Shown here: positions 12,936 through 23,680 of the stretch, one piece after another
Layout of the letters: every line of letters starts with the position of its first letter
Numbering within the stretch: position 1 is the first letter of the stretch
Position numbers and translations under genes: made by a program
NCBI RefSeq assembly: GCF_032854445.1
Contig: NC_088302.1
Span: forward strand, 39,872,191 to 39,936,190
Direction: 5' to 3'
From: Liolophura sinensis
Lineage: Eukaryota; Mollusca; Polyplacophora; Chitonida; Chitonidae
Length of the DNA stretch: 64,000 nucleotides
Notes under the pieces: generated by a model
Database searches by the model: none
Seen by the model: only the letters and a program-made list of their open reading frames with translations
Told to the model about the DNA's origin: nothing

Positions 12936-15330
12936 CAAAATTGAAACTATTCCTCTTGTCGTAAAAAGGAAGCCGTTTTGGTTTGTGTACAAATATAGGT
13001 CCAGATAAGATGTACTATTCTGAAAGTCTGTGGATTCCACATAAGCAGTGAGAATTTACTGACATTTACAAAGATCCAGCCGGTCACGTAATGCTGCTAA
13101 AGTGGGTCAAGGAAGGGCAATAAACTCCAAGACGCTTGTTCCGTTTGTTCATCTCTTAACATTCACTTGTCAAACTTGTCTGGCAGGAAGGCACTGGCTG
13201 TAAAGCTTTAGTGGCGTATCCATTTTCGTCTGGTAGAATGGGGGAAGCCTTGTTGTTCTTGAAAAGATGGCTTTGCCCACATTGCGTGTATTGGCATGCT
13301 CAGCTTGGATGACAGTCAGAGCCTTAAAAAATGATTTTTCTTCCCCTACTTGCTTTCCCTCAGCACGGAAGGGCATATACGTCAATTATCGGCCTCGTCT
13401 GACCAGAGAGCTTAAGAAATGAACTCTTACTTCATCTTTCAAGACAGAAGTCATTTAAAAGCAGAAAAACAGGAAACCTTTTAAAATTAGACGGAAGATC
13501 TGTCCGAGATATGGTTATAGCAGGCGATACTTTTGCTGAAGAAATGAACAATATTTCTCCCTGAATAGACTCTCAGATCCTTAAAGAGGCCACATCGGAG
13601 ATTTTTGTCACAAAATCGATCAGCGCAAATAAAATCAAAATTTTCTATTATTTTAGCATAGCCCAGATAACTACCTTCCACAAAAATAACAGCCTTGCTT
13701 TTCGCGGTTTACCGTTCCAAATCGGTAATAATTTCCTAACATATGTAAGGCGGGTGATATTATAGCGTTTACACAATCACTTTAACAGTATAAATAGTAC
13801 ACGCACAGGCCTGACATTTACAGACAATTTGATTTCATTAACAAATATTGATTTTTTCCAAAAATCTCCGGTAAAACCTTGTTGAAAAAATATGGCTTTT
13901 TAGAAACTCCCTTTTAAAAAAGACGTCTTGACACTTTTATTCTTCTACTTGGCCATGTGTAAGTTCTGAAACGAATGATTTAATCTGACATTATGCTATA
14001 AAGAAGATTATGCCAATCAAGTGCAAATTAGTGGTTTGCACTGTAAATACTATAAATCCAAATGATAATGCATAACCTAGTTTTGTTCTTTTCTGAACCT
14101 CCAAGCCGAGCTTTTACGTTTGACACTTTATATTAAACTCCATTTGAGTATAACAAACTACAGGCATCTGTTCCCCTGAAAAAGATTTCTCTATAACAGT
14201 TTGACTGTCGCATGGGTTTGGATGAAAAACCCAACCAACGACTAGTTACAATGCAAACATTTTCATAATACTTGGGTCTCTCAAAATATGTTGGAGTTTT
14301 ACCATTCCTGCAAAGGTGTTTTCTAGGGGCATTATATTCATCATGTTAAATTAGATCGTCACGTGTGATATACGAAAAGTTCCAATCAAACCCCAAATGC
14401 GTCTTTCCATAGTCATTGAAAACTATTCAGTGCTTCTCTCCACATGAACCCGTTCTCATTTTTTAAAATTTTACATGCTTTTTCCGTTGTTTCGTGGTCT
14501 GTATTGAACGTTATTTTGGGAATTGGTCCATTGTGATTGACGGTTGGTAAAAGAATGTGCGATATGACGCCTTTGTTCTGAACACTTAGCAACCTACAAT
14601 TTATTCTCCTCGTCGTGTTTGTGTAGGTTTTGCGCTCTAATTTTTTTTGTCACCATTATTTTGCGATTCATCTATCGTTCGGTTACCAGATACCATCAAG
14701 ATGTGAGCATTTTGTCTACTCAAACCTTGAAATGCAATCAGATCGTTTTACTTTCACCGGCTTTCGTCCCGTTAATATTCTCTTTCCTGGAAAGGCATGA
14801 AGACAGAATTCTTGTAATTCTACTTTCCTTACAGAGTCATTGTCTAGGACATCAAAGACGCCTTTGTCAGACTGTCAAATGAGATCTCGTGGGCAGAATA
14901 CATTCCGCTGACAGTATATAATACTGGACTTGCGCTTCTGGGCAGGACAGGCTTTAGGTGGGACCCCCCCCACGATCCGTCTCACCTTAGCGACGCCATG
15001 GCCGATCTTTACATAACTTACACTCCAGTCATACCTCACTCTGATAAGAGTGAATGCAAACTTTTTGGCATAACGCCACATCGGCAATTTCTCAGCCATA
15101 TCGAGGCGGTCTTCTGAAAAGAGGGATCGTCTTGAGTTTGGACTTAAATATACATCTCTAATGTACATAAGCCTGTTATACATGTGCATTACTTAGTTTA
15201 GGAACTTTGCTAAGCAAAACTGGCTAAAAAGACAGGATCCTATCAACATTACCATTGAAGGATAGAAATGATGCAAACGGCCACGGAATACACTATATGG
15301 AATGAGAAGATGAACATCAAATATATAATT
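12936..15330. other. No gene seen
   Basis: 2.4 kb without a recognisable feature. The longest frames, minus 14875-15189 (104 codons) and plus 14619-14882 (87 codons), carry no recognised domain. Confidence 0.5.
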
Positions 15331-15428
15331 ATCTTGCCAAAGGTCGGTGGTTTATGTCGGCCACTCCGGGTTCATTCACTTGTAAAACTGACCGCCTTTA
15401 TATATGTGAAAAAGTTAATAAATCACAA
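15331..15428 (+). mobile_element. SINE-D fragment
   Basis: Contains CTTGCCAAAGGTCGGTGGTT, then a TCGGCCACTCCGG block and a GACCGCC...ATATGTGAAAAAGTT tail. The core recurs, diverged, at 18570-18736 (CTTGCCAATGGACGGTGGTT, TCGGGCACCTCG). The tail resembles the GTATAAGTGAAATATT segment of SINE-A. The tRNA head is missing. Confidence 0.5.
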
Positions 15429-16059
15429 ATGTGATTATAAGAATAATCAACTGTATGCATTCAAACTTTCGTGACATGGCAGCTACTGGCATGTTTGAGA
15501 GCCGGTGAGGGAGACTGATCACGTGCAATATTTGCTTAGGCTGTACACAGAAGTAGATCGAAGGCGCAGTTCTCTGCAATATGGAGACCGTTATGGACTG
15601 AACAGATTAAGTGCTTGTCAGAACAAACTGACATGTATTATTCACTCGGGTATCGATGAATAAGCTTGTCAAGACTGGAGTAATATCAGTCAGAAAAAGC
15701 TATTTAATAACAAGAGGTCATTGCACTCTAGGAACATTGTTCTCTGGCTCTAACAATGCTAAGACACTAGTTCTCAGTGATACTGCAGTATTATTTATGA
15801 AGGTTATTAAGAAAAAGGCAAGCATCCGGTGTCCCTCTCATGTTCACAAAACAATCAGTCTAAAATAAACGGAGGCAAGAACCAGACCGGAATGGATTTA
15901 TACTATTTGACATGGCTACTCAGTGACACAGTTTACTGTAGCGGGCGCAGAGTGAAAGTGTTCAACTAATGGACATTTCAGGAAGAAGACAATGGTAAAA
16001 TACCATGGAAGAGGGTTTCACGTATAAATGGTTCGATTCATTTGTCCGCAGGAACTCAT
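15429..16059. other. No gene seen
   Basis: No recognisable feature. A 70-codon plus frame at 15656-15868 has no known motif. Confidence 0.5.
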
Positions 16060-16345
16060 ATCTGTGGGAGAACAACGCTGTTGTCGTCCTCAATAATCAC
16101 AAGGTCTAATCTCAAAACGACGTTTAACACAAACTACCAAAAAAACTGAGAAAGTAAATAAAGTCCAAAATTAGGACGGAATCGTCATATCATAAGAGAA
16201 CGAGTCAACAGTATTCAATGATGTAGGGTACTACCATGCCAGTATAGAAGTTGTCAATATTCAAAATACGTATTTCTGTTGCCCTTTGTTTGCGACTGTT
16301 TAAATACCAGCACGTGTCTGATCTAATCCAACACGTTGAATATGG
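16060..16345 (-). repeat. Dispersed repeat R1, degraded copy
   Basis: Shares AAAACGACGTTTAACA, CTGAGAAAGTAAATAAAGT, the TTTGTTTGCGACTG...CAGCACGTG block and CAACACGTTGAATATGG with the R1 copies at 12373 and 51940. The minus-strand frame conserved in the 12.6-kb copy is interrupted here. Confidence 0.55.
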
Positions 16346-17171
16346 ATATATACCGTTTTTTCGTGGCATTCATCACGGTACTCTTTTGGCAAATGACTCA
16401 TTAAATATTGCACGTAAACGATATGTAAAAAGGCCACCGTTCTCCTGTTGTTTGCGTAAGGTTATTAACGAAGACTGTAGTATTGAGAACTCTTTGTTAT
16501 GTTCTTGAATACCATCATTTATCTCCAGCTGTACTATTTGTCAACGAGACCTAACCAGGCTCATCGTCTTAGGCCGCTGTCCTTCCGTCCAAACAGATTT
16601 TATATACTGTGTTAAGAGGTGAGCTGTCACAGTTCATGGAAGATTACCCGGATGTACTGGATTCAAGCTGTTCACTTTGGACAGCACTGCATTAGTTTCT
16701 GGTCAACAATTTAAGACAACCGGTGTTTTGGTAAGTGGTTGTTTTTCCCGGTTAAGAAGGAAAATGTTGGCTGACAGAATGGTTTCATTGAACTTTTGAC
16801 CAAGGCCTGAATACCCAGGGTGATGTGGCCTGGTCGCGGAAATGTGGAACGTCAATAAACAAAAATCTCCCTTTCACGTGAACCAACCACACTTTGGAAA
16901 ACCTATGGGAAGCGGTAAAAATATGTCTGGGCTTTACCATATTTATGTATTTTGTGCTATGATCTATTTAGGTTATCACAGCACTGATATGTTCCATGCA
17001 AACAAATGGCCACAAACAAATTAAACTGGTTTCTTGCTTGGCTGACGTTAAACTGAGCACGTTCTGACATTTAGGGGCAGAAAGAGACGTGACTGAAATA
17101 TTGAGATATGCTACTCCTCAAAGCTTTCCGTGAGCGTATATGGTTCTCAATATGACTGTATGGTGGGACAC
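16346..17171. other. No gene seen
   Basis: No recognisable coding region or repeat. Confidence 0.5.
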
Positions 17172-17358
17172 TACGCTTAATTTCTGTCTGTGCTGTTTGA
17201 CTAATACGTCCATTTCATGTGCATATCCCAATAAAGCACATAGTGACATGAGGGAATTTTGCGACCACGCTGGATATCGCTTATCAACAGTGCCTTGTCA
17301 GCAGACAGCCACCACTGGACCAGAACTAACACACCAGTGCAAGAGTCATCTGTCTTGA
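17140..17358 (+). other. Conserved reading frame in R5 copy 1 (candidate terminal exon, unknown family)
   Basis: A 72-codon frame ends ...LTHQCKSHLS. Its last 42 or so codons match copy 2 (minus, 56623-56772) in the same frame. Copy 1 reads HSDMREFCDHAGYR where copy 2 reads HSEVREICDHAGYR, and both end LTHQ(C/R)K(S/C)HLS followed by the same stop. In the CDHAGYR part several differences are synonymous third-base changes. An AATAAA signal lies about 66 bases after the stop (17427-17432). Copy 2 has a TAG acceptor-like site in front of the shared frame; copy 1 does not. I cannot name the protein. It may be a 3' exon of a duplicated gene or a pseudogene of one. Confidence 0.4.
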
Positions 17359-17545
17359 AAGCCTTGAGATCGGTCCAATCTGCCAATCAGTTTTCTTTGT
17401 TGGTGTTCACGAGTCGTCAAGACACAAATAAAACCAAGTATCAAGTTTAATACGGCCTATGCGCTTTGTGAATAGGTTTGTTGTGTTCCTTCTGACATCG
17501 ATCCATTTCCTTGTAAACGTTACAGATGATGGAGATGTCGATAAT
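17172..17545 (+). repeat. Paralogous segment R5, copy 1
   Basis: About 370 bases that match the reverse complement of 56440-56810, 39 kb away and in opposite orientation. Similarity runs through a short reading frame (stop at 17356-17358), the ATCGGTCCAATCTGCCAA block, TTTTCTTTGTTGGTGTTCAC, GTCAAGACACAAATAA, CCAAGTATCAAGTTTAATA and onwards to CCTTGTAAACGTTA. No TIR or target-site duplication was seen. Confidence 0.8.
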
Positions 17546-17757
17546 ATCAGTCTCCGTTCATCCGAGCTGCATTTCTCATTTGTTTCTCATCATATGCTTA
17601 CACTTTATTGTCAGACGTCCTCATCACCGAATCTGCAGTCAGCTGTTTGAATGAAGAGAGTTCAGTAGAGAATTTGATTACAGTTAACATATTATAGGCC
17701 AGACTATACGACATACAAATTGCATGTATAAGTAAGCGGTTTTCCGTAGAACTTCCT

Positions 17758-17866
17758 TGGAGTCTCCGTGATGAAAAAACTCCGGTAGAGCCTCTGTGAT
17801 GAAAGAACTCCCGTGGAATCCCCGGGATGAAAGAACCCCTGTGGAGTCTCCGGGATTTGAATCCGC
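17758..17866 (+). repeat. 28-bp minisatellite, about four units
   Basis: Units of 28 bases start at 17758, 17786, 17814 and 17842. Each begins with TGGA or TAGA, followed by GTGATGAAA or GGGATGAAAG and ending in AACTCC or a variant. The units are diverged. The 155-codon minus frame covering 17598-18065 passes through this array and is probably a by-product. Confidence 0.85.
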
Positions 17867-18569
17867 TCTGTAAACAAAGGATTCGGATCGCCATTCTTAT
17901 AGGACCGAGGTCACTTGTTCGTATGCTAACCCTATCTATTGGAACATTAGGCGAGTTATGCCATTCTGATTGTGACACTGTGAAAATGTTAACAAACTGC
18001 TGACAAACTGCTATATAATGTGCGTGCATGGACCAATCACCCATATGCAATGACAGATTTATCACTTTCAGGGAGAAAATTTCTCAGGTAGCCTAATTGC
18101 TTACCTGTGGGAAACTCATCATGAGATTGCTGATTCTCATGCTATATATTTGTTTCATCTCATCATAATTTCTAATTGCCGTTGGCACGAAACAGTCATT
18201 TTCATTTTTTTTCGTTAGGGATAGTTTTCGCTCTCATACTGTACACCTGTCAGTATACTTTTGATCAAAGACCCCACTGATTACTACATCCATGCAGGTT
18301 CATCATCCATCACATTTTTAGATAATTAATTAACAAGTAACTCACGTGCAACAGATTGAGACTAACAAAACGTTTGTCGTCTGAAATGACAACCTTATAG
18401 TCATATTTATATATGTGACAGAATGGTAACCGATAAATACGTCCATTTATTTGCAAATTCCACAGCTCTCACCGTCTGTGGGGCCTTGGTGACAATAAGC
18501 TCGACGTTGCTCCTGTGGACGTATTCATGTTCTAACATTCATGTTTTTTTTGCCTACCATTTGTGTTGA
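17867..18569. other. No gene seen
   Basis: No recognisable feature except a short hairpin (CATGAG...CTCATG) near 18122-18141. Confidence 0.5.
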
Positions 18570-18736
18570 ACCAATATGCGCATACCCGTACGTCACCATT
18601 GGGAAAGTTTGTCAGTAACTTGCCAATGGACGGTGGTTTACATCGGGCACCTCGATTTCGTGCAATGGATAATACACCTGGGTGTGACGTTAAACTACAA
18701 TCAACGAAATAAAAAAGTGAATAAATAAACAAATCC
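18570..18736 (+). mobile_element. SINE-D copy
   Basis: Contains GGGAAAGTTTGTCAGTAACT, CTTGCCAATGGACGGTGGTT, TCGGGCACCTCG, then GTGACGTTAAACTACAATCA and an A-rich tail with AATAAATAAAC. The core matches 15331-15428 and the tail resembles SINE-A and SINE-B tails. The head could not be recognised as tRNA-like. Confidence 0.6.
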
Positions 18737-19270
18737 ATCCACTAATGTAACCGCGACCGGCGTCTTTGTGCATTCACATGTAAATAGAAGATGTGATTTT
18801 TTTAACATCTAAGCTTATTTAAATCGAAACTCATGGTAGACTCTTCCCGCCAGCAAATTGGTCCTGAGGGATAGTATCAACACTTTCTCTGTCTGATGCG
18901 TATTTTATTTAAACTCAACGATATTTCCAGACAGCATCGGTACTTTTCTTGACAAATTTCGCGCGTTAAGCGATATTCCATTACCTACACATAATACATT
19001 CCAGACAAAGACCAAACTCAGACATTCCTCTCCCGAGATGTTAAGGATACACAAACTAAGTGAAGATTGATGTTAATGTTAGTGGAGCAAACATATGTTA
19101 ATGTCTTATCTGTTGGCACGAGGGGTCCCTCAATAGAATGCTGGTGATGTGAACTGGTCAAGTCATTCTGCCAACGACCTGTGATGTCTGTTGGGTGATC
19201 TGACCGGACATCTGTTTATCTGTGATATACCATGATGTGTGTACAGAATTTTCAACTTTCTCTTCAGTTT
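18737..19270. other. No gene seen
   Basis: No recognisable feature. Confidence 0.5.
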
Positions 19271-19370
19271 TTCTTGGGCTCTGCCCGTTTTCCTCCCACC
19301 ATAATTCTGATCGACGTCGTCAAATATTCTTGAGTACGGCGTAAAACACGAACCAATAAATGAATAAAAT
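19271..19370 (+). mobile_element. SINE-A 3' fragment
   Basis: Carries CTTGGGCTCTGCCCGTTTTC, CTCCCACCATAAT, GACGTCGTC, ATATTCTTGAGTACGGCGTA and an AATAAATGAATAAA tail. This is the 3' module of SINE-A; the head is missing. Confidence 0.85.
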
Positions 19371-19529
19371 AGTACATACATGGATTTTTCAAACGGATCA
19401 TAACATAAAAGGATCTTCCAATAATAAAGAGTTATTTTGGGTAACTCCGACAGAATAGCCAGATCTGGCTTCACCAGAAAGCAATAATAGAGCATGTTAA
19501 GTTCCACCGATCAGATGGATAATTTGATT

Positions 19530-19914
19530 GTTTGCCTGTTTGTAATCTCGATTGTGTGTCAACACTGATCATTCAGTTAATTGTTTACCTGTTTTGTAAT
19601 CTGCATTAAATGTCAACACTGATCATCCAGTTAATTGTTTACCTGTTTTGTAATCTCCACGTGGGTCATCACTGATCATTCAGTTAATCGTTTACCTGTT
19701 TTTTAATCTCCATTGTGGGTCAACACTGATCATTCAGTTAAGTATTTACCTGTGTAGTAACCTCCGTTGTGGGTCATCACTAATCATCATGTTAAATGTT
19801 TACCTGTGTAGTAACCTCCATTGTGGGTCAACACTAATCATCATGTTAAATGTTTACCTGTGTAGTAACCTCCATTGTGGGTCAACACTGGTCATCCACC
19901 TAATTGTTTACCAG
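19530..19914 (+). repeat. Tandem array, about seven units of 52-57 bp
   Basis: Units contain TTTACCTGT, GTAATCTCC or GTAACCTCC, GTGGGTCAACACTGATCAT and CAGTTAATTG or CATGTTAAATG. The last units (GTGTAGTAACCTCCATTGTG) are nearly identical to each other, whereas the early units differ more. This is typical of growth at one end. Confidence 0.9.
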
Positions 19915-19915
19915 A

Positions 19916-20004
19916 ACAGAGGGAAGAGACATTCGTCGTTTAATGATCCTCCTATCTGAGACAGAGGGAGGAGACATTCGTCGTTTAATGATCCTCCGAT
20001 CTGA
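19916..20004 (+). repeat. Two-copy 45-bp tandem repeat
   Basis: ACAGAGGGA(A/G)GAGACATTCG followed by TCGTTTAATGATCCTCC and ATCTGAG occurs twice in direct succession with only a few differences. Confidence 0.9.
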
Positions 20005-20474
20005 GAAATTTGATAAATGACATTTTGTTTGACCAACAGTAAACTACCAGCGACTAGCACAAATACATGTCTCATCAACTGTCGTCTACCATGAATAGAC
20101 CTGATGAGACGTTAGTTCCTGTTCTGTGCTGTTCTTGTTCAATAAAATATATAAGAGTAGACCAAGGTAGACCAAAACCAAGAGAAAATTTGCTAAAAAT
20201 CGATGCACTTTAATATCCAATAGGTCGCTCTTGTAACTCACAGCAGGTGGACAGCTAAAAATTCTGTTATAGTTGATTTAAGAGTTTAAACAGATTTTAC
20301 AAAGAAGATTCCATGTCGCCCGTTACAGTTATTCCGAATTCAGCTACAAGGACAAAAACACACATTTGAAAAACAGAAATAATGAACACATCCATTGTTG
20401 GTTAACATTTAGATAATTTATCGATACTGGCTTCTGCTCACTTATTGAACTTTTGTTCATTAGGATAGCAAATT

Positions 20475-20594
20475 GAAAGAGCCTTCGCTTCTGGAGGCGA
20501 TATATTCAGGGTCAATCCTGGGTCGGGTCACACCTAAAAACTTAAAAGAGGAAGTTGTAACTTCCTCGCTTGGCGTTCAGCATGAAGGGGTTAG
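20475..20594 (+). mobile_element. SINE-B, 5' half of a split copy
   Basis: The reverse complement of the SINE-B at 25280-25618 gives the reference order: head, GGGTCAGTCC (B-box-like), GGTCGGGTCACACCTAA, CTTAAAAGAGGAAGTT, CTTCCTC. Here the matching blocks are GGGTCAATCC at 20509-20518, GGGTCGGGTCACACCTAA, CTTAAAAGAGGAAGTTGTAA, CTTCCTCGCTTGGCG and GGGGTTAG, where the match stops. The match resumes at 23681 with TGCAACAACTGGTTGACCC. The two halves add up to about 335 bases, close to the 339-base copy at 25280. Confidence 0.85.
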
Positions 20595-21037
20595 GGACAC
20601 AGGCCCCCATTACAACTTGCATTTTTCGGGATGTAATTCTGTGTATTTTAGGGTGCAAAGTCTTTTTATGCTGCCAGACTGCCATTTTTTGGTGTACAGG
20701 TGCATGCTTTGTATCAAAATAATGGAAATTGTCTAAGCTTTGGACAGGTATGAGGTTTAATGATGAAAGTTTGAAATTCGGGGCGAGAGGACACAAGGAG
20801 ACTGGTAATGATGAGGCTGCGAGTGACATCCCCTTGGCGCGGCTAGACACCCTCCCCATCTGCCGGCATAGAAAGGTCCAGCTTTTGACGGTGAACCTAT
20901 GTCAAGATTTTTATGCCTTCTTTCTCACAGGCTTGGCCAGGTATGCATCAAAGCTTATTGGCTACGGAATTTTGGGGGCTGAGCTACAGCGCCAAACGTT
21001 AACATTATCGCTTATGGAAAACTAATGGGGTCTGTGA
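20595..21037 (+). mobile_element. Small TIR element (MITE-like), long version A
   Basis: Starts GGACACAGGCCCCCATTACA and ends CTAATGGGGTCTGTGAC, so the ends are inverted repeats. Shared with copy B are CATTACAACTTGC, GATGTAATTCTGTGTATTTT, AGGGTGNAAAGTC, and then ATAGAAAGGTCCAG, TTCTTTCTCACAGGCT, GGGGCTGAGCTACAGCGC and CGCTTATGGAAAACTAATGG. Copy A has about 200 extra bases (roughly 20665-20870) between the AAAGTC and ATAGAAAGG blocks. Confidence 0.75.
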
Positions 21038-22048
21038 CTTGATCTGTCCACTTGTGGCAAAACACGTAATATGTCACAGTGTGCTCAGATTTCGCACCAG
21101 CCTGATAATATTTGGTGGGTACATCTGCGATGTGGTTTGCATTGACATGGAACTTGACTGAGCAGTTTTAAAGCTTTTTAGTTCTATATTTCCCCACATA
21201 TCTGTTTTGTCTAAAAATCGGCTAAAATGCTCTGTGGTCGAGGGTGGTACAGGTGTATGAACAAGCTGGAACAAACACAGACAACGTTTCATTGTTCCTG
21301 GTTTTTAAAATGTCTGTTTTGGGGCTGACATTGGGTAAATAATACAAAATTTGAATGCTGTGAGTGAAATTGGAGTATGTGGCTGGTGGATAGGGTGTGA
21401 TTAAGGATGGTCCATAAGGCCTTGCATCACATATAAGGGCCCAGCCTCACACAGGTGGATAAAAAGAGATCATCAGATTAATTTACTTGGCTAGAGTAGT
21501 AGAAATGGCCAGCGTGTGTTTAATTTACAAAAGTCATTTTCCTCCCATGTGTGCCACCACACACTAGCTAAATGTGCATCAAATCAATCTGCAGTCACAA
21601 AAGATCAAAAACAGGCATCACTGCTGCAACACTGGCTGCAGCCTTGGGCATAGGCTTGAAGTAGCCAAGGTTAATTTTCCTCTTTAACTTAAAAATAAAA
21701 AAAGTAGGCATGTAGTTGTCATTGCATGTGTGTATTCATTTCTCTGACATGTTACATATGCACCCACACGTTATGTACGACGATGGAACAAAAATTATCA
21801 ATTTCAAGTATCTAGCATACATGTAAGTGTGATCTGTTGGAATATTGCCCTTGTGAAAATGAGTCTCTGCCCCACCAGGTGTCTGTTTCTCCATAGTACG
21901 CTGTTTCTGCGACACCTCAAGCATTTTTGTTGTAGTATCCTGCCCAGTAAGGCATCGACCTCCCTGGGCAGCTGTGATTTTTTTTTATATGTTTCCAATG
22001 TCCTCACATACGTTGAGAAAATAGACAACTACACCTGTCTTTCACATC

Positions 22049-22261
22049 CTAGTTTAATACCTTTTGAGCTTTCTTCTTGGTTTCTCTCTTTCGACCTTGT
22101 CTCTCAAACATGGCTTCAGTGAACTTTGCCTGATTTATGCATATATTGAACAGGGATCTACCTAGGTGAGTGAGGTCTGCTAGCCGTTTAGCTTCCTCAA
22201 AGGCCTGACCAAAGTCTCCCACTCCCTTGGCCGACCTAGAATTCCCTTGATTGGTCCGGTA
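22049..22261 (-). other. Open reading segment in the cargo of the 3.08-kb element
   Basis: Between two minus-strand stops lie 70 codons, including GVGDFGQAFEEAKRLADLTH, LGRSLFNICINQAKF and a basic end KRETKKKAQKVLN before the stop. The composition looks protein-like (mixed charged and hydrophobic residues, lysine-rich C-terminus). There is no early Met and I recognise no domain. It could be the last exon of an element-encoded protein or of a captured gene, or a chance frame. The upstream boundary ends in TAG but lacks a good pyrimidine tract. Confidence 0.25.
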
Positions 22262-22722
22262 CTAAGCCATGGCATATATCCCTCCAGCTCCCCCCCCCCC
22301 TTCCCGGGAAACTTCAGAGATTTCTCATATATGTAGGGGCAGTTTAAATGTCCATTCTTCAGGCCCACCCAAGAACACCTAGTGTGGAACCTGATTACAG
22401 ATATAATTCCTCACTGATTATTTGAGGATTTCTGTGTCGTTACAGGTTAAAGGTCTAACTTTCCCCATCTTTTTGGGTCCCTTCAACATGTCTTGGGTAG
22501 ATTGCTTTGCTGACTCTCTGAATGACCAATGTACTGTGTGGCTTTCATTTTGTAAATGGCAAATTCATATTTCTCCCCTCTATTTATCTCTTGTAGATGC
22601 CAGTGTGACACTTTGATGTTTGTTATGCAGAAAGTACTAATTTAGTCTGCAACAACAACACAGGTGGTGGGATTCTTTTGCACTGTGAGTTGAGGTAAGC
22701 CAGCCAACCAATGGCAGCCATG

Positions 22723-22752
22723 GGGGAGGCAGGGAGGGAGGGGGGGGAGTGG
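22723..22752 (+). other. G-rich tract, possible G-quadruplex
   Basis: Several G runs of 3 to 9 (GGGGG, GGG, GGG, a long run, GGG) in 30 bases. It lies inside the 3.08-kb element; a C run at 22291-22301 lies about 430 bases upstream. Confidence 0.45.
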
Positions 22753-23431
22753 GTGTTCTTTTAAAGGGATTTATCACGTGAATCAGTATGTAAAAGGGAT
22801 ACCAGCCTTTTCGTAAGCCCTTACCATGGAAACAGTGCCTATGAGCATTTCTATATCAATTTGGATACATATGTTTGATGTTGATCAAAGTGGACTTTTC
22901 TGGAATTTTGAAAATCCGCTTTGGTATCACTGTTACCCCCCTGTATCACTGTAAGTCATATTTTGCGCAAAGTTGCTAAAAGGCATGTCCTATATTCTGT
23001 AAGTGAATTGTCAAATAAATTACCTATCTTTTTATATATACTTTGACGCTTTTGGCCTTTAACTATTTTACAGCTGTAAACAAGAAAATCTACTTGAAAT
23101 CCATAATTTTCTAAATGTTTGTCAATGGAAAATGTAAAATACTCGATCATTAGAATTGTTTCATTTTTCTTGCAGATATACATGCCAGCTTTCCAAAACA
23201 TTTGACCTGGTTCAGATATTTTGAACGGTGTGTGCACTACAGAGCTTTGAACTTCGTGCTTGAGAGCTGACAAGCAGACACATTTCCAAGATAGGGGTAG
23301 CCCAAGTAAAATTCTTCCTACTCCAAAGTTTTTGCATGTATCAAGCCCTAACTTTGTGTGTGAGGTTGAGAGGTGGTAGAAATTATGTGGTGCGAAAATT
23401 ATTGATTTTGACAAAAGTTGGCTGGTGTGAT

Positions 23432-23677
23432 AGGACAGAGACCCCCCATTACAACTTGCGTTTTTCGGTGGATGTAATTCTGTGTATTTTAGGGTGTAAA
23501 GTCATAGAAAGGTCCAGATTTTGACCGGCAACGTATGTCAAGAGTTTTATGGCTTCTTTCTCACAGGCTGGGCCAGGTATGTACCACAGCTTACTGGCCA
23601 CGGATTGTTTGGGGCTGAGCTACAGCGCTAAACGTTAACATTGTCGCTTATGGAAAACTAATGGGGGTCTGTGGCCA
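23432..23677 (+). mobile_element. Small TIR element (MITE-like), short version B
   Basis: Starts GGACAGAGACCCCCCATTAC and ends CTAATGGGGGTCTGTGGCCA. It is colinear with copy A but lacks A's middle 200 bases. It is bounded by TAG on both sides (23431-23433, sharing a base with the start, and 23678-23680). The right boundary coincides exactly with the resumption of the split SINE-B. Confidence 0.75.
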
Positions 23678-23680
23678 TAG

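Larger units (their letters stand above)
20595..23677. mobile_element. 3.08-kb TIR element that splits a SINE-B; ends are two copies of one small element
   Basis: The left end reads GGACACAGGCCCCCATTA. The right end, reverse complemented, reads TGGCCACAGACCCCCATTA, an imperfect TIR. Both outer ends abut SINE-B sequence. TAG occurs at 20592-20594 and again at 23678-23680, consistent with a 3-bp target-site duplication (TTA/ATA is the alternative reading). The left 440 bases and right 245 bases are direct-orientation copies of one small element, with about 2.4 kb between them. No transposase was recognised inside. A 3-bp duplication occurs in PIF/Harbinger and CMC transposons among others, so I do not assign a superfamily. 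Confidence 0.7.

Noticed and set aside
17598-18065. 155-codon minus-strand open frame
   Set aside because: It passes through the 28-bp minisatellite, has no recognisable domain, and a frame of this length is expected by chance in 128 kb of two-strand AT-rich sequence.
22956-23414. 152-codon minus-strand open frame in the composite element
   Set aside because: No recognised motif, no second copy for comparison, and the length is within chance expectation. It could still be element cargo, so it is worth including in a protein search.
20595-23677. LTR retrotransposon
   Set aside because: The two end copies are direct repeats, but each has inverted termini of its own, they differ by a 200-base internal deletion, there is no primer-binding site or polypurine tract that I can see, and the duplication is 3 bp.
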